Of a stretch of 58,619 nt of DNA, positions 1 through 7,700 are shown one piece after another. A program made the position numbers and the translations under genes. Position 1 is the first letter of the stretch. Each line of letters begins with the position of its first letter. Origin of the DNA: a virus. Below the pieces are notes generated by a model. That model searched no databases. It had not been told where the DNA came from and saw only the letters and a program-made list of their open reading frames with translations. Location: IMG/VR virus record IMGVR_UViG_3300010370_006650, positions 1 to 58,619 of that record; one strand, written 5' to 3'.

Positions 1-1434
1 AACTCCAAGTTCTACTGGGGTACACAGTTCGAGCACATCGAAGTCATTACGAAGCCAAATGCAAGCAACCTAAAGAACAAGTCGATCGAAGCATACGCCA
101 AGTACTTCCCAGACTTCTCTACGACGGTCAAGCCAGTCATTGTTGGCGACAACACCGGCGCAGAGGACACGGCAGCTAACGGCATCATCGACGCAGATAG
201 ATTCTGCAATAACTTGTTCAGCCTTGAACACATTCAAGTCGTTACTGGTTCGACCGGTAAGGCTGATGTCCGCGAATGGGATGAAGCAGTTTACGTCAGA
301 AATGGCGTCATCGCAGCAAGCGACGCTAACAAGACTCGCGCATTCGGTACGACTGACTTGGTAGAAACTACGAACAGACAATTCGCCAAATTTACCTTGT
401 TTATGCAAGGCGGATTCAATGGCGTCAACATCTTCGATCGTGACGAGTTCAATCTAACCAACAACGCAGTGTCTTCCGACATGGTCTTTGGCAATGGTCG
501 CCTTCTCAACGATGGACCAAACGTCAAGGCTTATACGAAGGCCGTCGACATCATGAAGAACACGACCAACGTCGACATTCAGTTGTTGGCGATCCCTGGT
601 CTACGTCATCCAATCGTAACTGATTACGCGACGGTGGCGACAGAAGAAAGATTCGACGCGCTTTACATCATGGACGTCGAGCAATACAACGAGGACGGCA
701 CGGACGCAGAGAACGAAATTCGTCTTGATTCTCAAATCACTTCGGTTTCTAACACGATCCAAAGCTTCCGCGACAGAGCGATCGATTCGTCCTTCGCCGC
801 AGCGTACTTCCCAGACGTCAACTACGCTGCGCCAGACAATAGCAACGTGTTTGTACCACCATCTGTTCTTGTCCTCGGTGCAATGGCTCTCAACGACGCA
901 GTAGGCCATCCATGGTTTGCACCAGCGGGCTTCACACGCGGTGCTCTTCCAACGGCTGCGCTCGAAGCGAGAGTCAAGCTCAAGGACGAGGATCTCGATG
1001 CTCTCTACAACGAGCGTATCAATCCACTCATCGCCTTCGTCGGCGCACCAAAGAGCGGTACCAACCCAGCATCTGGCCTCGTCATCTGGGGACAAAAGAC
1101 ATTACAAATCGCAGCTTCATCGCTCGACCGTGTCAACGTCCGCCGTCTCCTCATCGAGATTCGTCGTCAGGTTCGCGAGATTGCAAACACGGTTCTCTTC
1201 GAGCAAAATCGCGAAGCAACCCTCGCGGCTTTCTCGGCGGCAGTCACACCAAGACTCCAGAGAATCCAGGCCCTCGCTGGTCTCGAGAGATTCCGCGTCA
1301 TCATCGATTCTTCGACGACGACACAAACGGACATCGAGAACAACACGGTCCGTGGCAAGATCTTCGTACAACCAACCAAGTCGATCGAGTTCGTCTCCCT
1401 CGACTTCGTCGTGGCAAACAACGTCAATCAGTGA
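1..1434 (+). CDS. Contractile tail sheath protein (5' partial)
   Basis: The open frame runs from base 1, so the N-terminus lies outside the window; 477 residues are present. The C-terminal region carries the usual sheath features: a WGQKTL segment near residue 365 (compare W-G-A-R-T-L in sheath families), then a helix rich in Arg (RRLLIEIRRQVREIANTVLFE) and an end domain finishing in DFVVANN. Sheath subunits polymerise around the tube and contract during DNA injection. It is followed by a strong terminator and then the tail tube gene, the standard sheath-tube order. The first in-frame ATG in the window (214) is internal and should not be taken as the start. Assignment rests on family recognition and gene order. 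Confidence 0.88.
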   Translation, partial: NSKFYWGTQFEHIEVITKPNASNLKNKSIEAYAKYFPDFSTTVKPVIVGDNTGAEDTAANGIIDADRFCNNLFSLEHIQVVTGSTGKADVREWDEAVYVRNGVIAASDANKTRAFGTTDLVETTNRQFAKFTLFMQGGFNGVNIFDRDEFNLTNNAVSSDMVFGNGRLLNDGPNVKAYTKAVDIMKNTTNVDIQLLAIPGLRHPIVTDYATVATEERFDALYIMDVEQYNEDGTDAENEIRLDSQITSVSNTIQSFRDRAIDSSFAAAYFPDVNYAAPDNSNVFVPPSVLVLGAMALNDAVGHPWFAPAGFTRGALPTAALEARVKLKDEDLDALYNERINPLIAFVGAPKSGTNPASGLVIWGQKTLQIAASSLDRVNVRRLLIEIRRQVREIANTVLFEQNREATLAAFSAAVTPRLQRIQALAGLERFRVIIDSSTTTQTDIENNTVRGKIFVQPTKSIEFVSLDFVVANNVNQ

Positions 1435-1463
1435 CGCATATTAATCGAGGATTAATCTAATAT

Positions 1464-1532
1464 GGACAACAGCGGTGCAATTAAAAAGAGCGCAATAAAG
1501 TACGTAAGAGCGCCGCTGTTGTCCTTTCTTTT
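1464..1532 (+). terminator. Rho-independent terminator after tail sheath
   Basis: A 12-bp perfect stem (GGACAACAGCGG, 1464-1475, with CCGCTGTTGTCC, 1513-1524) is extended inward by two more pairs after one mismatch. It encloses a loop of about 31 nt that itself contains a small GCGC-based repeat. T-rich sequence (TTTCTTTT) follows at 1525-1532. It lies 30 bases after the sheath stop codon and before a separate late-type promoter for the tube gene. Confidence 0.85.
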
Positions 1533-1593
1533 CGGATGGAAGACATCATTCGAAGGTTGATTAAAAGTTTAGTTTGAATTTCGCAAAGAAACA

Positions 1594-1601
1594 TATATTT
1601 A
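1594..1601 (+). promoter_or_regulatory. TATATTTA late-type promoter motif before tail tube
   Basis: TATATTTA lies 25 bases before the tail tube ATG. The same octamer precedes several other genes here (20771, 36403, 57451, and 40532 on the minus strand). It resembles the T4 late promoter core TATAAATA. Being between a terminator and an abundant virion protein gene fits a late promoter. It is a motif match only. Confidence 0.5.
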
Positions 1602-1626
1602 GAAAAGGTGACAGGAGAATAAAACC

Positions 1627-2118
1627 ATGGCCGCAGAGACATTAGACGTTACATCGATGATTCCAAACAAGTTCGAGCCAAAGCGCAAGAATCGCTGGAT
1701 TCTCATGATTGAAGGTATCGACGCATACATCATCAAGACGACTGCAAGACCAACAATCACGACGGAAGAAGTTGAAGTTCCATTCATCAACTCCCGTCGT
1801 TATCTTGCAGGAAAAACATCGTTCGGTACAATCGGCGTTACTCTCCACGATCCAATCGCTCCATCCGGCGCTCAACAGGTCATGGAATGGGTCCGTACTC
1901 ACTTCGAATCCGTTTCTGGTCGCGCTGGTTACGCCGACTTCTACAAGCGCGACATCCAACTCAAGATGCTCGATCCAGTCGGTACAGTCGTCGAGCTCTG
2001 GGACATCAAGGGCGCGTTCATCACCGAAGCAAACTTCGGCGAAGTCACCTACGAAGACGGCGGTCCAATGGAAATCTCAATGACACTCCGTTTCGACAAC
2101 TGCGTGCTTCAGTTTTAG
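1627..2118 (+). CDS. Tail tube protein (T4 gp19 family)
   Basis: This 163-residue protein matches the size and pattern of T4 gp19-type tube proteins. It has a short N-terminal segment, then a beta-rich body with RW-I near residue 23 and a PF-N motif near 55, a central HDPIAPSGAQ loop, and an end with GG-ME-SMTLRFDNC. Subunits stack as hexameric rings to form the inner tube through which DNA passes. An SD (ACAGGAGAAT) sits just before the ATG. It follows the sheath gene, as expected, but has its own promoter motif and is separated from sheath by a terminator, so the two can be expressed at different levels. Confidence 0.9.
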   Translation: MAAETLDVTSMIPNKFEPKRKNRWILMIEGIDAYIIKTTARPTITTEEVEVPFINSRRYLAGKTSFGTIGVTLHDPIAPSGAQQVMEWVRTHFESVSGRAGYADFYKRDIQLKMLDPVGTVVELWDIKGAFITEANFGEVTYEDGGPMEISMTLRFDNCVLQF

Positions 2119-2127
2119 AAAAAGTCT

Positions 2128-2155
2128 TTTACCGAATCGTAAAGTTAAGTATAAT
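2128..2155 (+). promoter_or_regulatory. Possible sigma70-like promoter before homing endonuclease
   Basis: A perfect TATAAT (2150-2155) is preceded at 16 bases by TTTACC (2128-2133), a weak -35. It lies between the tube stop and the endonuclease ATG at 2188. A transcript from here would start inside the hairpin at 2157-2183. Confidence 0.35.
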
Positions 2156-2156
2156 T

Positions 2157-2187
2157 ACCTCTGTGGCTTTTTGCTACGGAGGTTTTT
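2157..2187 (+). promoter_or_regulatory. Hairpin hiding the Shine-Dalgarno of the endonuclease gene; terminator-like
   Basis: ACCTC (2157-2161) plus GTGG (2163-2166) pair with CTAC (2174-2177) and GAGGT (2179-2183) around a CTTTTTG loop, and four T follow before the ATG at 2188. The only SD of the endonuclease gene (GGAGG, 2178-2182) lies in the 3' arm. The structure could end tube transcripts, block translation of read-through transcripts, or both. T4 is known to silence homing endonuclease genes with similar RNA structures. Confidence 0.6.
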
Positions 2188-3096
2188 ATGTTTAAGTGCC
2201 CCAAATGCGATTTTCAAATCGAGAATATTAATTCTCTAAGGATTCACGCTTCAAAGAAACATGATCTTTCAAGCGAAGATTTATACATCCAAGTCGTTTT
2301 AAACGGAGATAAGCCAGTTTGCGAGTGTGGTTGTGGTTCCGAGACGAAGTTTAATGGATTAGTGAATGGATATTCCAAGTTTGTGTGGGGCCATGCTTCA
2401 AGAGTAAACAATAATTGGGGGCATAACAAAGAAGCTTTTGAAAAAAGCATTACAACTAGAAGAAAAATGTGGGAAAACGGAGAAATTCAAGGATGGTGTA
2501 AGGGTTTAACAAAAGACGACCCACGAATAGCTGCGATCGTTGAAAAAATGAATACCCATGAAAGATCAGAAAAAATATCTAAATCTTTAACGGGAAAATC
2601 AAAATCAGAATCTCATAAACAAAAAATCTCGGAGCATATGAAATCTTATTGGAGCGAAGAAACCAATAGAGAACGACAAAGCTTAGAACAAGCCGAGAGG
2701 GTCAAAAATGGATTGTTGACAAAATGTACTCGTATTCATGGTTATTTCGATAATCACAAAAAGTCGTCTCAACCGAATCTTTATTACAGGTCACTATTTG
2801 AATTAAATGCCATACTTCACTTAGAATCAAGCGAAGATGTTATTTCATATACATTTGAACCTTACAACATTGAATATTTTTTCGACGGAAAAACTAGACA
2901 TTATATCGTTGATTGCTTGATAGAATATGAAGATGGAACAAAGTCTATCGTGGAATTTAAACCAAGCTGCCACGTCGTCCACGAAAAGAATATCGCAAAA
3001 TTTCGATCAGCCGAAAAATTTGCAAATGAAAATGGATTTAGATTTGAAGTGTGGACAGAGAAGTCACATGGCTTTTTATCGAGAAAAAGTCGTTAA
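2188..3096 (+). CDS. Free-standing homing endonuclease: zinc finger, NUMOD3-like helices, TnsA/PD-(D/E)XK-like nuclease
   Basis: The 302-residue protein starts with a C2H2-type finger (CPKC near residue 4, then two His near 19 and 24) and a second Cys-rich patch (CECGCG near 49). Its middle has NUMOD3-like DNA-binding helices (GKSKSESHKQKISEHMKSYW, about 130-150). Its C-terminus resembles TnsA-type nucleases: FELNA Glu near 207, then D-IVDCLIEYEDG and EFK near 255. The gene is more AT-rich than the flanking tail genes, a sign of transfer. It splits tail tube from the baseplate hub gene and has its own promoter candidate and an SD buried in a hairpin. The N-terminal ~75 residues resemble those of the endonuclease at 31000-32007, whose nuclease domain differs. 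Confidence 0.72.
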   Translation: MFKCPKCDFQIENINSLRIHASKKHDLSSEDLYIQVVLNGDKPVCECGCGSETKFNGLVNGYSKFVWGHASRVNNNWGHNKEAFEKSITTRRKMWENGEIQGWCKGLTKDDPRIAAIVEKMNTHERSEKISKSLTGKSKSESHKQKISEHMKSYWSEETNRERQSLEQAERVKNGLLTKCTRIHGYFDNHKKSSQPNLYYRSLFELNAILHLESSEDVISYTFEPYNIEYFFDGKTRHYIVDCLIEYEDGTKSIVEFKPSCHVVHEKNIAKFRSAEKFANENGFRFEVWTEKSHGFLSRKSR

Positions 3097-3283
3097 TTGC
3101 AGAGTGGGTAACCAACTACCATATTGAGAAGAATATTTCTGGGGGTGGTCCTGTGCGTATTGTGCCATGATGCAGAGCATTCTATGCATTAGTTGTTGTT
3201 TTGGGGCGTGTCACTGTTTACGTTTATAAAACTAGTGTTTATTATTTGATTGACTTTCTTTATATCGATAGAAGGAAAAACAA

Positions 3284-4165
3284 ATGAGCACAGAGAATCG
3301 TGAACAACGTAACGCAATTTTTGGTCCAGGGCAATCATTACCTACTGGTATAGATCCACGTATGCCGACACAATCAGCGGCTGAAAAGGTAAAGGCTGAG
3401 TTCGGCCTGGACATTCCGCTTGAGACAGTACCTCTACCATCGTCGGGTAAAGTGTATTCTCAAGAATCGACGTTGTATGGTGCGGAGACTGTCGACATTA
3501 GACCTATGACCGCGAGAGAAGAAGACATTCTTACTTCTCGTGCTTTGATCAAGAAGGGCACTGTCATTACAGAGCTAATCAAGTCTTGCTTGGTTGATCG
3601 TTCGATTAATCCATCGGACTTGTTAGGTGGCGATAGAAACGCGCTGATGGTTGCCATTAGAATTACAGGTTACGGTCCACAATATCCTGCTGAGATCGAG
3701 TGTCAAGAGTGTGGAACAAAGGCGAATCACGAGTTCGATCTTGCTCAATTGCCAGTTCGTAGGCTCGAAATAGACCCAGTCGTACCAGGAACGAATCTTT
3801 TTCAGTTCGTTTTGCCGCGTAGTAAGAAGACGGTTAAGTTCCGTTTCTTGACAGGTCGTGACGAAGAAGAGATCATGACTACTAGCGAGAAGCAAAAGAA
3901 GTTAGGCTTGTCGACTGAATCTAACGTGACGACGAATTTGATGTATGCTATTTCTTCGATCGACGGAATCGAAGATAGAGGTAAGATTGCAAGCTTCGTG
4001 AAGATGATGCCTGCGATGGATTCGTTAGCACTCCGTAATTACATTAAGGATAACGAGCCAGGCGTCGTTATGAAGCAAGAAACTTCTTGCCCGTCTTGTG
4101 GACATTCAGAGGAGGTAGCGATGCCGCTCGGTGTCAACTTTCTTTGGCCTCAGGCCGGAAGATAG
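3284..4165 (+). CDS. Baseplate hub / tail assembly protein (T4 gp26-like)
   Basis: This 293-residue protein has an N-terminal linker and then a conserved core with M-T-A-R-E-E-D-I-L near residue 73. It contains two Cys pairs (CQEC near 142, CPSC near 270) that could bind zinc, and ends with a NFLWP motif near residue 287, as in phage gp26-type baseplate proteins. It lies between tube and tape measure genes, where phages encode tail assembly chaperones or hub assembly factors. The next gene overlaps its end by 35 bases in the +1 frame. The SD is GAAGGA before ATG 3284. The family name is recalled from motif pattern and context; the exact role is inferred. Confidence 0.65.
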   Translation: MSTENREQRNAIFGPGQSLPTGIDPRMPTQSAAEKVKAEFGLDIPLETVPLPSSGKVYSQESTLYGAETVDIRPMTAREEDILTSRALIKKGTVITELIKSCLVDRSINPSDLLGGDRNALMVAIRITGYGPQYPAEIECQECGTKANHEFDLAQLPVRRLEIDPVVPGTNLFQFVLPRSKKTVKFRFLTGRDEEEIMTTSEKQKKLGLSTESNVTTNLMYAISSIDGIEDRGKIASFVKMMPAMDSLALRNYIKDNEPGVVMKQETSCPSCGHSEEVAMPLGVNFLWPQAGR

Positions 4166-4412
4166 AGAACTTCTGATATTGGAACCCGCCTTTAATCTGA
4201 TGTATTATGGCGGGTTCCTTTGGAAGGAAGTCTATAATCTTCCTGTTTCGTATAAACGTTGGTTTATAGAAAGAATCAACAAAGAGCTTAAACAGACTAA
4301 CGAGTCTGGAAATACGCAGTCTCGAGCGTTACATCAAAATTCGCCCGACGTCCGAGCTTTGCAAGGTCACTCCCGCGAACAAACGCCTAGTCGCTTAAGG
4401 CGCTTCACATAA
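4131..4412 (+). CDS. Small hub assembly / tail chaperone-like protein (gp51-like)
   Basis: This 93-residue protein overlaps the previous gene by 35 bases and starts at GTG 4131. It carries F-N-L-M-YYGGF, then VYNLPV-YKRWFI--INKEL (about residues 22-52). That pattern resembles the small proteins that follow gp26-type genes in other myophages. The C-terminal third is polar and looks disordered. A strong AGGAGG at 4110-4115 lies in the upstream gene. It is 15 bases from GTG 4131 but only 5 bases from an in-frame internal ATG of the upstream gene (4121), so expression by coupling or frameshifting is possible. The layout is like lambda G/GT just before the tape measure gene. Confidence 0.6.
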   Translation: MSTFFGLRPEDRELLILEPAFNLMYYGGFLWKEVYNLPVSYKRWFIERINKELKQTNESGNTQSRALHQNSPDVRALQGHSREQTPSRLRRFT

Positions 4413-4456
4413 GGAGGTATTATTTTTTTTATCGTATTATTTAATAGGGTACGTAA

Positions 4457-4471
4457 CAATAGGGGCTATTG
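4457..4471 (+). promoter_or_regulatory. Small hairpin over SD and GTG start
   Basis: CAATAG (4457-4462), loop GGG, and CTATTG (4466-4471) form a perfect 6-bp hairpin. It includes the SD-like AGGGG (4461-4465), and its last base is the first base of the GTG start codon of the next gene. It could damp translation of the small pre-tape-measure gene. Short and possibly fortuitous. Confidence 0.35.
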
Positions 4472-4755
4472 TGGAAAACAAAGAATCTCTCAACGAATTG
4501 CGCGTTAATCTATTAGGGAAAGTTTTTTTTGCTACGCTCGGCGCTTGGTTGGTCGGTCGTTTTGTCAACACTAAGTTAAGGGGTTCTCGAGACGAGATCG
4601 AGGCGGTGGGCAACGCGCTAGCTGCTTCGAAACGTTTTCAAGACGAATTAAATCGCCCAGGCGCCACCGTCGATTCGGTCGTACAAAAGCTCGGCATTAA
4701 ACACATGTCAGCTTCGGAGTTCGAACGCGTATTAGGCGTTCCATGGCCCCTTTGA
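4471..4755 (+). CDS. Small conserved phage protein before tape measure
   Basis: This 94-residue protein starts at GTG 4471, with AGGGG five bases upstream. Residues 13-30 (LLGKVFFATLGAWLVGR) form a hydrophobic stretch that may be a membrane or buried helix. The rest is charged and helical, with FQDELNRPGATVDSVVQKLG around residues 56-75 and a VPWPL end. I recognise this as the type of small protein commonly placed just before tape measure genes, but I know no established function. The upstream bases stay open in this frame but lack a standard start codon. It ends 22 bases before the tape measure ATG. Confidence 0.6.
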   Translation: MENKESLNELRVNLLGKVFFATLGAWLVGRFVNTKLRGSRDEIEAVGNALAASKRFQDELNRPGATVDSVVQKLGIKHMSASEFERVLGVPWPL

Positions 4756-4777
4756 TGATTCGTTAGTGGAGAATTAA

Positions 4778-7700
4778 ATGGCGACAGGAGGAAAAGGCGG
4801 AGGTTCCGGACCAAGTAAAGACGATCTATCCATCGTTTCGCAGATGGCTGCGATGATGGTGCAGATGTCAGTTTCTAGCAAACGAATAGCCGACGACTTT
4901 GAAAACCAAGCTAGAGCATCTGCAAAGATGGTCGAAAATATGCAAAGCGTTGGAGGCGGTGAAATAGTCAACCAACTCATGCAGGTCAACGCTACTTTAA
5001 AAGAAGTCGTTGCAGCATTAGCGAATCTAAATGAAACTTCTACAGCAACTTTTGCCGCTCTTTCCCAAGGCGCTTTGAACGCCGCTAATTCGACGCAGGT
5101 TCTTACAAATGCTGCTAAAGCTGCCGGCGACGCGGCAGAAAAGGAAACTACGTCGCTCGAAGACTTAGTTACTGAATTGAAAAAAACAGGAAAGAACGCA
5201 TTGACTGGCCGCGAAAAAATGCAGGCTTTCGGTAATTATTTGAAAAAAGAATTTCCTGTTGCAGCCGGTGCCGCGCTCGGAGCTCTAAGCGGTCTTAAAC
5301 AAGGATTTAGAAATATATTCTCGCTAGCAAAAGGAATAGTAGGTTTCGGTTTTACTGTTGGTAAAGCTTTATTTGGAATTGCTAAATCGATAATATCGAT
5401 ACCATTCAAATTAATGTCTAAGCTGACAGACATGGCCTCGAGTGGTGGCGGCGGAGTAAGCGAATATGCTCAAGCTATAAACAACTTAAGAAAAGAGTTC
5501 GGAGCCCTAAATGGACCCGTAACTAGCGCCATTCAATCAACTGCTGCTTCGATGAAGGGATTCAGCGTGCAAGGCTTGAGCGCGAATCAAGTATTTGGTA
5601 ACGTTGCTGAAAGAATGGAGCAACTAATTAAGCTGTTCGTCGCGGGCGGACCAGCGTTACAAAGATTTAGCGATGAATTTAAGAATAACGGCGGCGCTAT
5701 ACTTGGATTCCAAAAGGGTTTAGGCGTTTCCGACGAACAGATGGGAGCTTTGGCGAACAGAGCTATTAGTTCGGGTACTACTGTGACCTCGCAACTCCTG
5801 AATATGACGAAGCAAGCTACTCACCTAGGTAAAGAATTTGGAGTAGACTTCAAGATTATTTCCAAAGGCATGGCGAAGGCGGTTGCTGACGTAAAGAACT
5901 TCGGAAGTATGTCGCAGAAGCAAATCGGTGCAGCAGTGACGTATTTCGCAAAGCTCGGAGTTGAAGTAGACAAGGTGACGGGCGTCATGGACGCCTTCAA
6001 CACCTTCGACGAAGCCGCTGACAAAGTTTCGACCCTAAACCAAGTGTTCGGTACGAATATCGATGCGATGAAGATACTGGACGCCGAAAATCCAGCCGAA
6101 AGAATATCTCTTTTGCAAAAAGAATTTGCGAAGGCAGGCGTAGCTGGAGAAAAGTTAACTAGAGCTCAGCGACAGATTATTGCTTCTAACATCGGGGTCG
6201 AAGAGTCTGCAATTCAAGCAGCTTTCTCCAGCAAAAACCAGGGAGTTTCTTTAGAAAAAATAACGAAAGAAAGCGAGAAAGCCGAAAAGAAAACGATGAC
6301 TCAAACCGAGGCGATGAGTAAACTCGCCGACGCGATGGATCGAGTTCTTAAGTCAGGCGACACGGGCAGTGGCGGTTTCTTCGACAAGTTCTTAAAGGGA
6401 TTTAGCGATGGCATTACCTCGACAAAAGAATTTAGAGAAATAATGCGAAACATAAGCAAGGCGATGGTAGTCGTGTATATGGAAGGTCGTCGCTTAGGTA
6501 AGGCATTCGTAGAGTATTTTCCAGGTATAAAAGAATTTTTGGGTGGATTAGCCGAAATATTTCAACCACAAAAGTTTCGTATGCTAGCAGGTGGTGTTGT
6601 CGATATATTCACACAATTTTTTAAGGATCTAGGTCAACCAGGCGGCAAGGCATCATTCCCTGACCTGATGCAAAAATTAAAAGATCATTTCTTTAACTTC
6701 TTTAATTCGGAAGAAGGTGCCGGCCAAAAGGTGATGGGCGGATTCAAAAAGATAATGGCGGCAATTCAGGTCATCTTAGCGGGCGGCGTACAATGGATAA
6801 TGGAGAGTGTTGGTAGATTCATACAAGACATCGTTAATTTTATAAGAAATCCGCAAGACGTTCCAGGAGTAGAAAACGCAAAAAACGCAGCTGAAAACTA
6901 CGTTAGCCCTATCGCCATGGCCTTTAGAGAAGGCTGGAAGATTTTGGGTCCTGCTTTAAAGGATTTGACGAAATTAGTTTTTGAAAAATTGATTGAATTG
7001 GCAAAAGAAGGTTTAGAAGAACACAAAGGTAAAATTGCGTTAGCATTTTTTGGGCCGGTTATTTTAAGATCTTTAGTTGGCGCAGGATCAGCCATGCTGG
7101 CAAAAGGCATCGGACAAATGATTACTAACGCTATTGCTGGTCCCGCGGTTACAGGAGCTGCTCAGGCAGCCGGTACGACTGTAACGAGAACGCTGATAAG
7201 CGCTGTGGGACCTGGCGTTACTCAGGTTGTATCCGTCGCAGAAACGACAGCAGCCCCCGCCGCTGCCGGGCTTTTTACTCGATTGGGAAGTAAGTTTAGC
7301 TCTCTCGCAGCCGGGTTTTCGAAAGCTGTGGGTCCTAATGTCTTGAAGGCTTTCAAGTTCGCAGGTATTGCCGCCGTGATCGCGGATGCTGCTGTCAATA
7401 TTTCAGAAGCGATGAATAACTTCGAAGATAAGTTACAAAAAGAAGGGTTCGATCCAGCAACGGCAAAAATAGCAGCAGGTACTACGGGATTAATTAACAC
7501 GCTAACGTTCGGATTACTTCCTAAAGATTTGCAAGCTACGATAGCCTCAGGCGTCGCGTCGATGTCCAACTTCCTAGAATCGAGTCTGGATAAGATGTTC
7601 GGTCCTAGCTTAGCCGAAAACATGAAAGAGCGTTTAGCAGCGCAATTTCAAATCTTCGGTGGATTAGGAGACTTGATCATGGGGCTCTGGAACGGAGATA

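Noticed and set aside
601-1095. 164-codon minus-strand frame under the tail sheath gene
   Set aside because: It is antisense to a well-supported sheath gene, with composition expected of a shadow frame, and has no recognisable motif.
912-1460. Long + strand frames overlapping the end of the sheath gene
   Set aside because: They are Arg/Ser-rich shadow translations of the sheath codon pattern and would run into the terminator.
3097-3283. 187-base gap after the first homing endonuclease, checked for a tRNA or promoter
   Set aside because: No tRNA arms were visible. GTGCGTATTGTG resembles the extended -10 but spacing is off by one base and no long dyad is present. A degenerate 7-bp dyad near 3168-3191 is too weak to call.
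4411-4430. Strong SD AAGGAGG followed by a T-tract after the small tail gene
   Set aside because: No standard start codon follows at a suitable distance. The frame leading into the 4471 gene is open but lacks ATG, GTG or TTG, and the GTG at 4471 has its own SD-like AGGGG.
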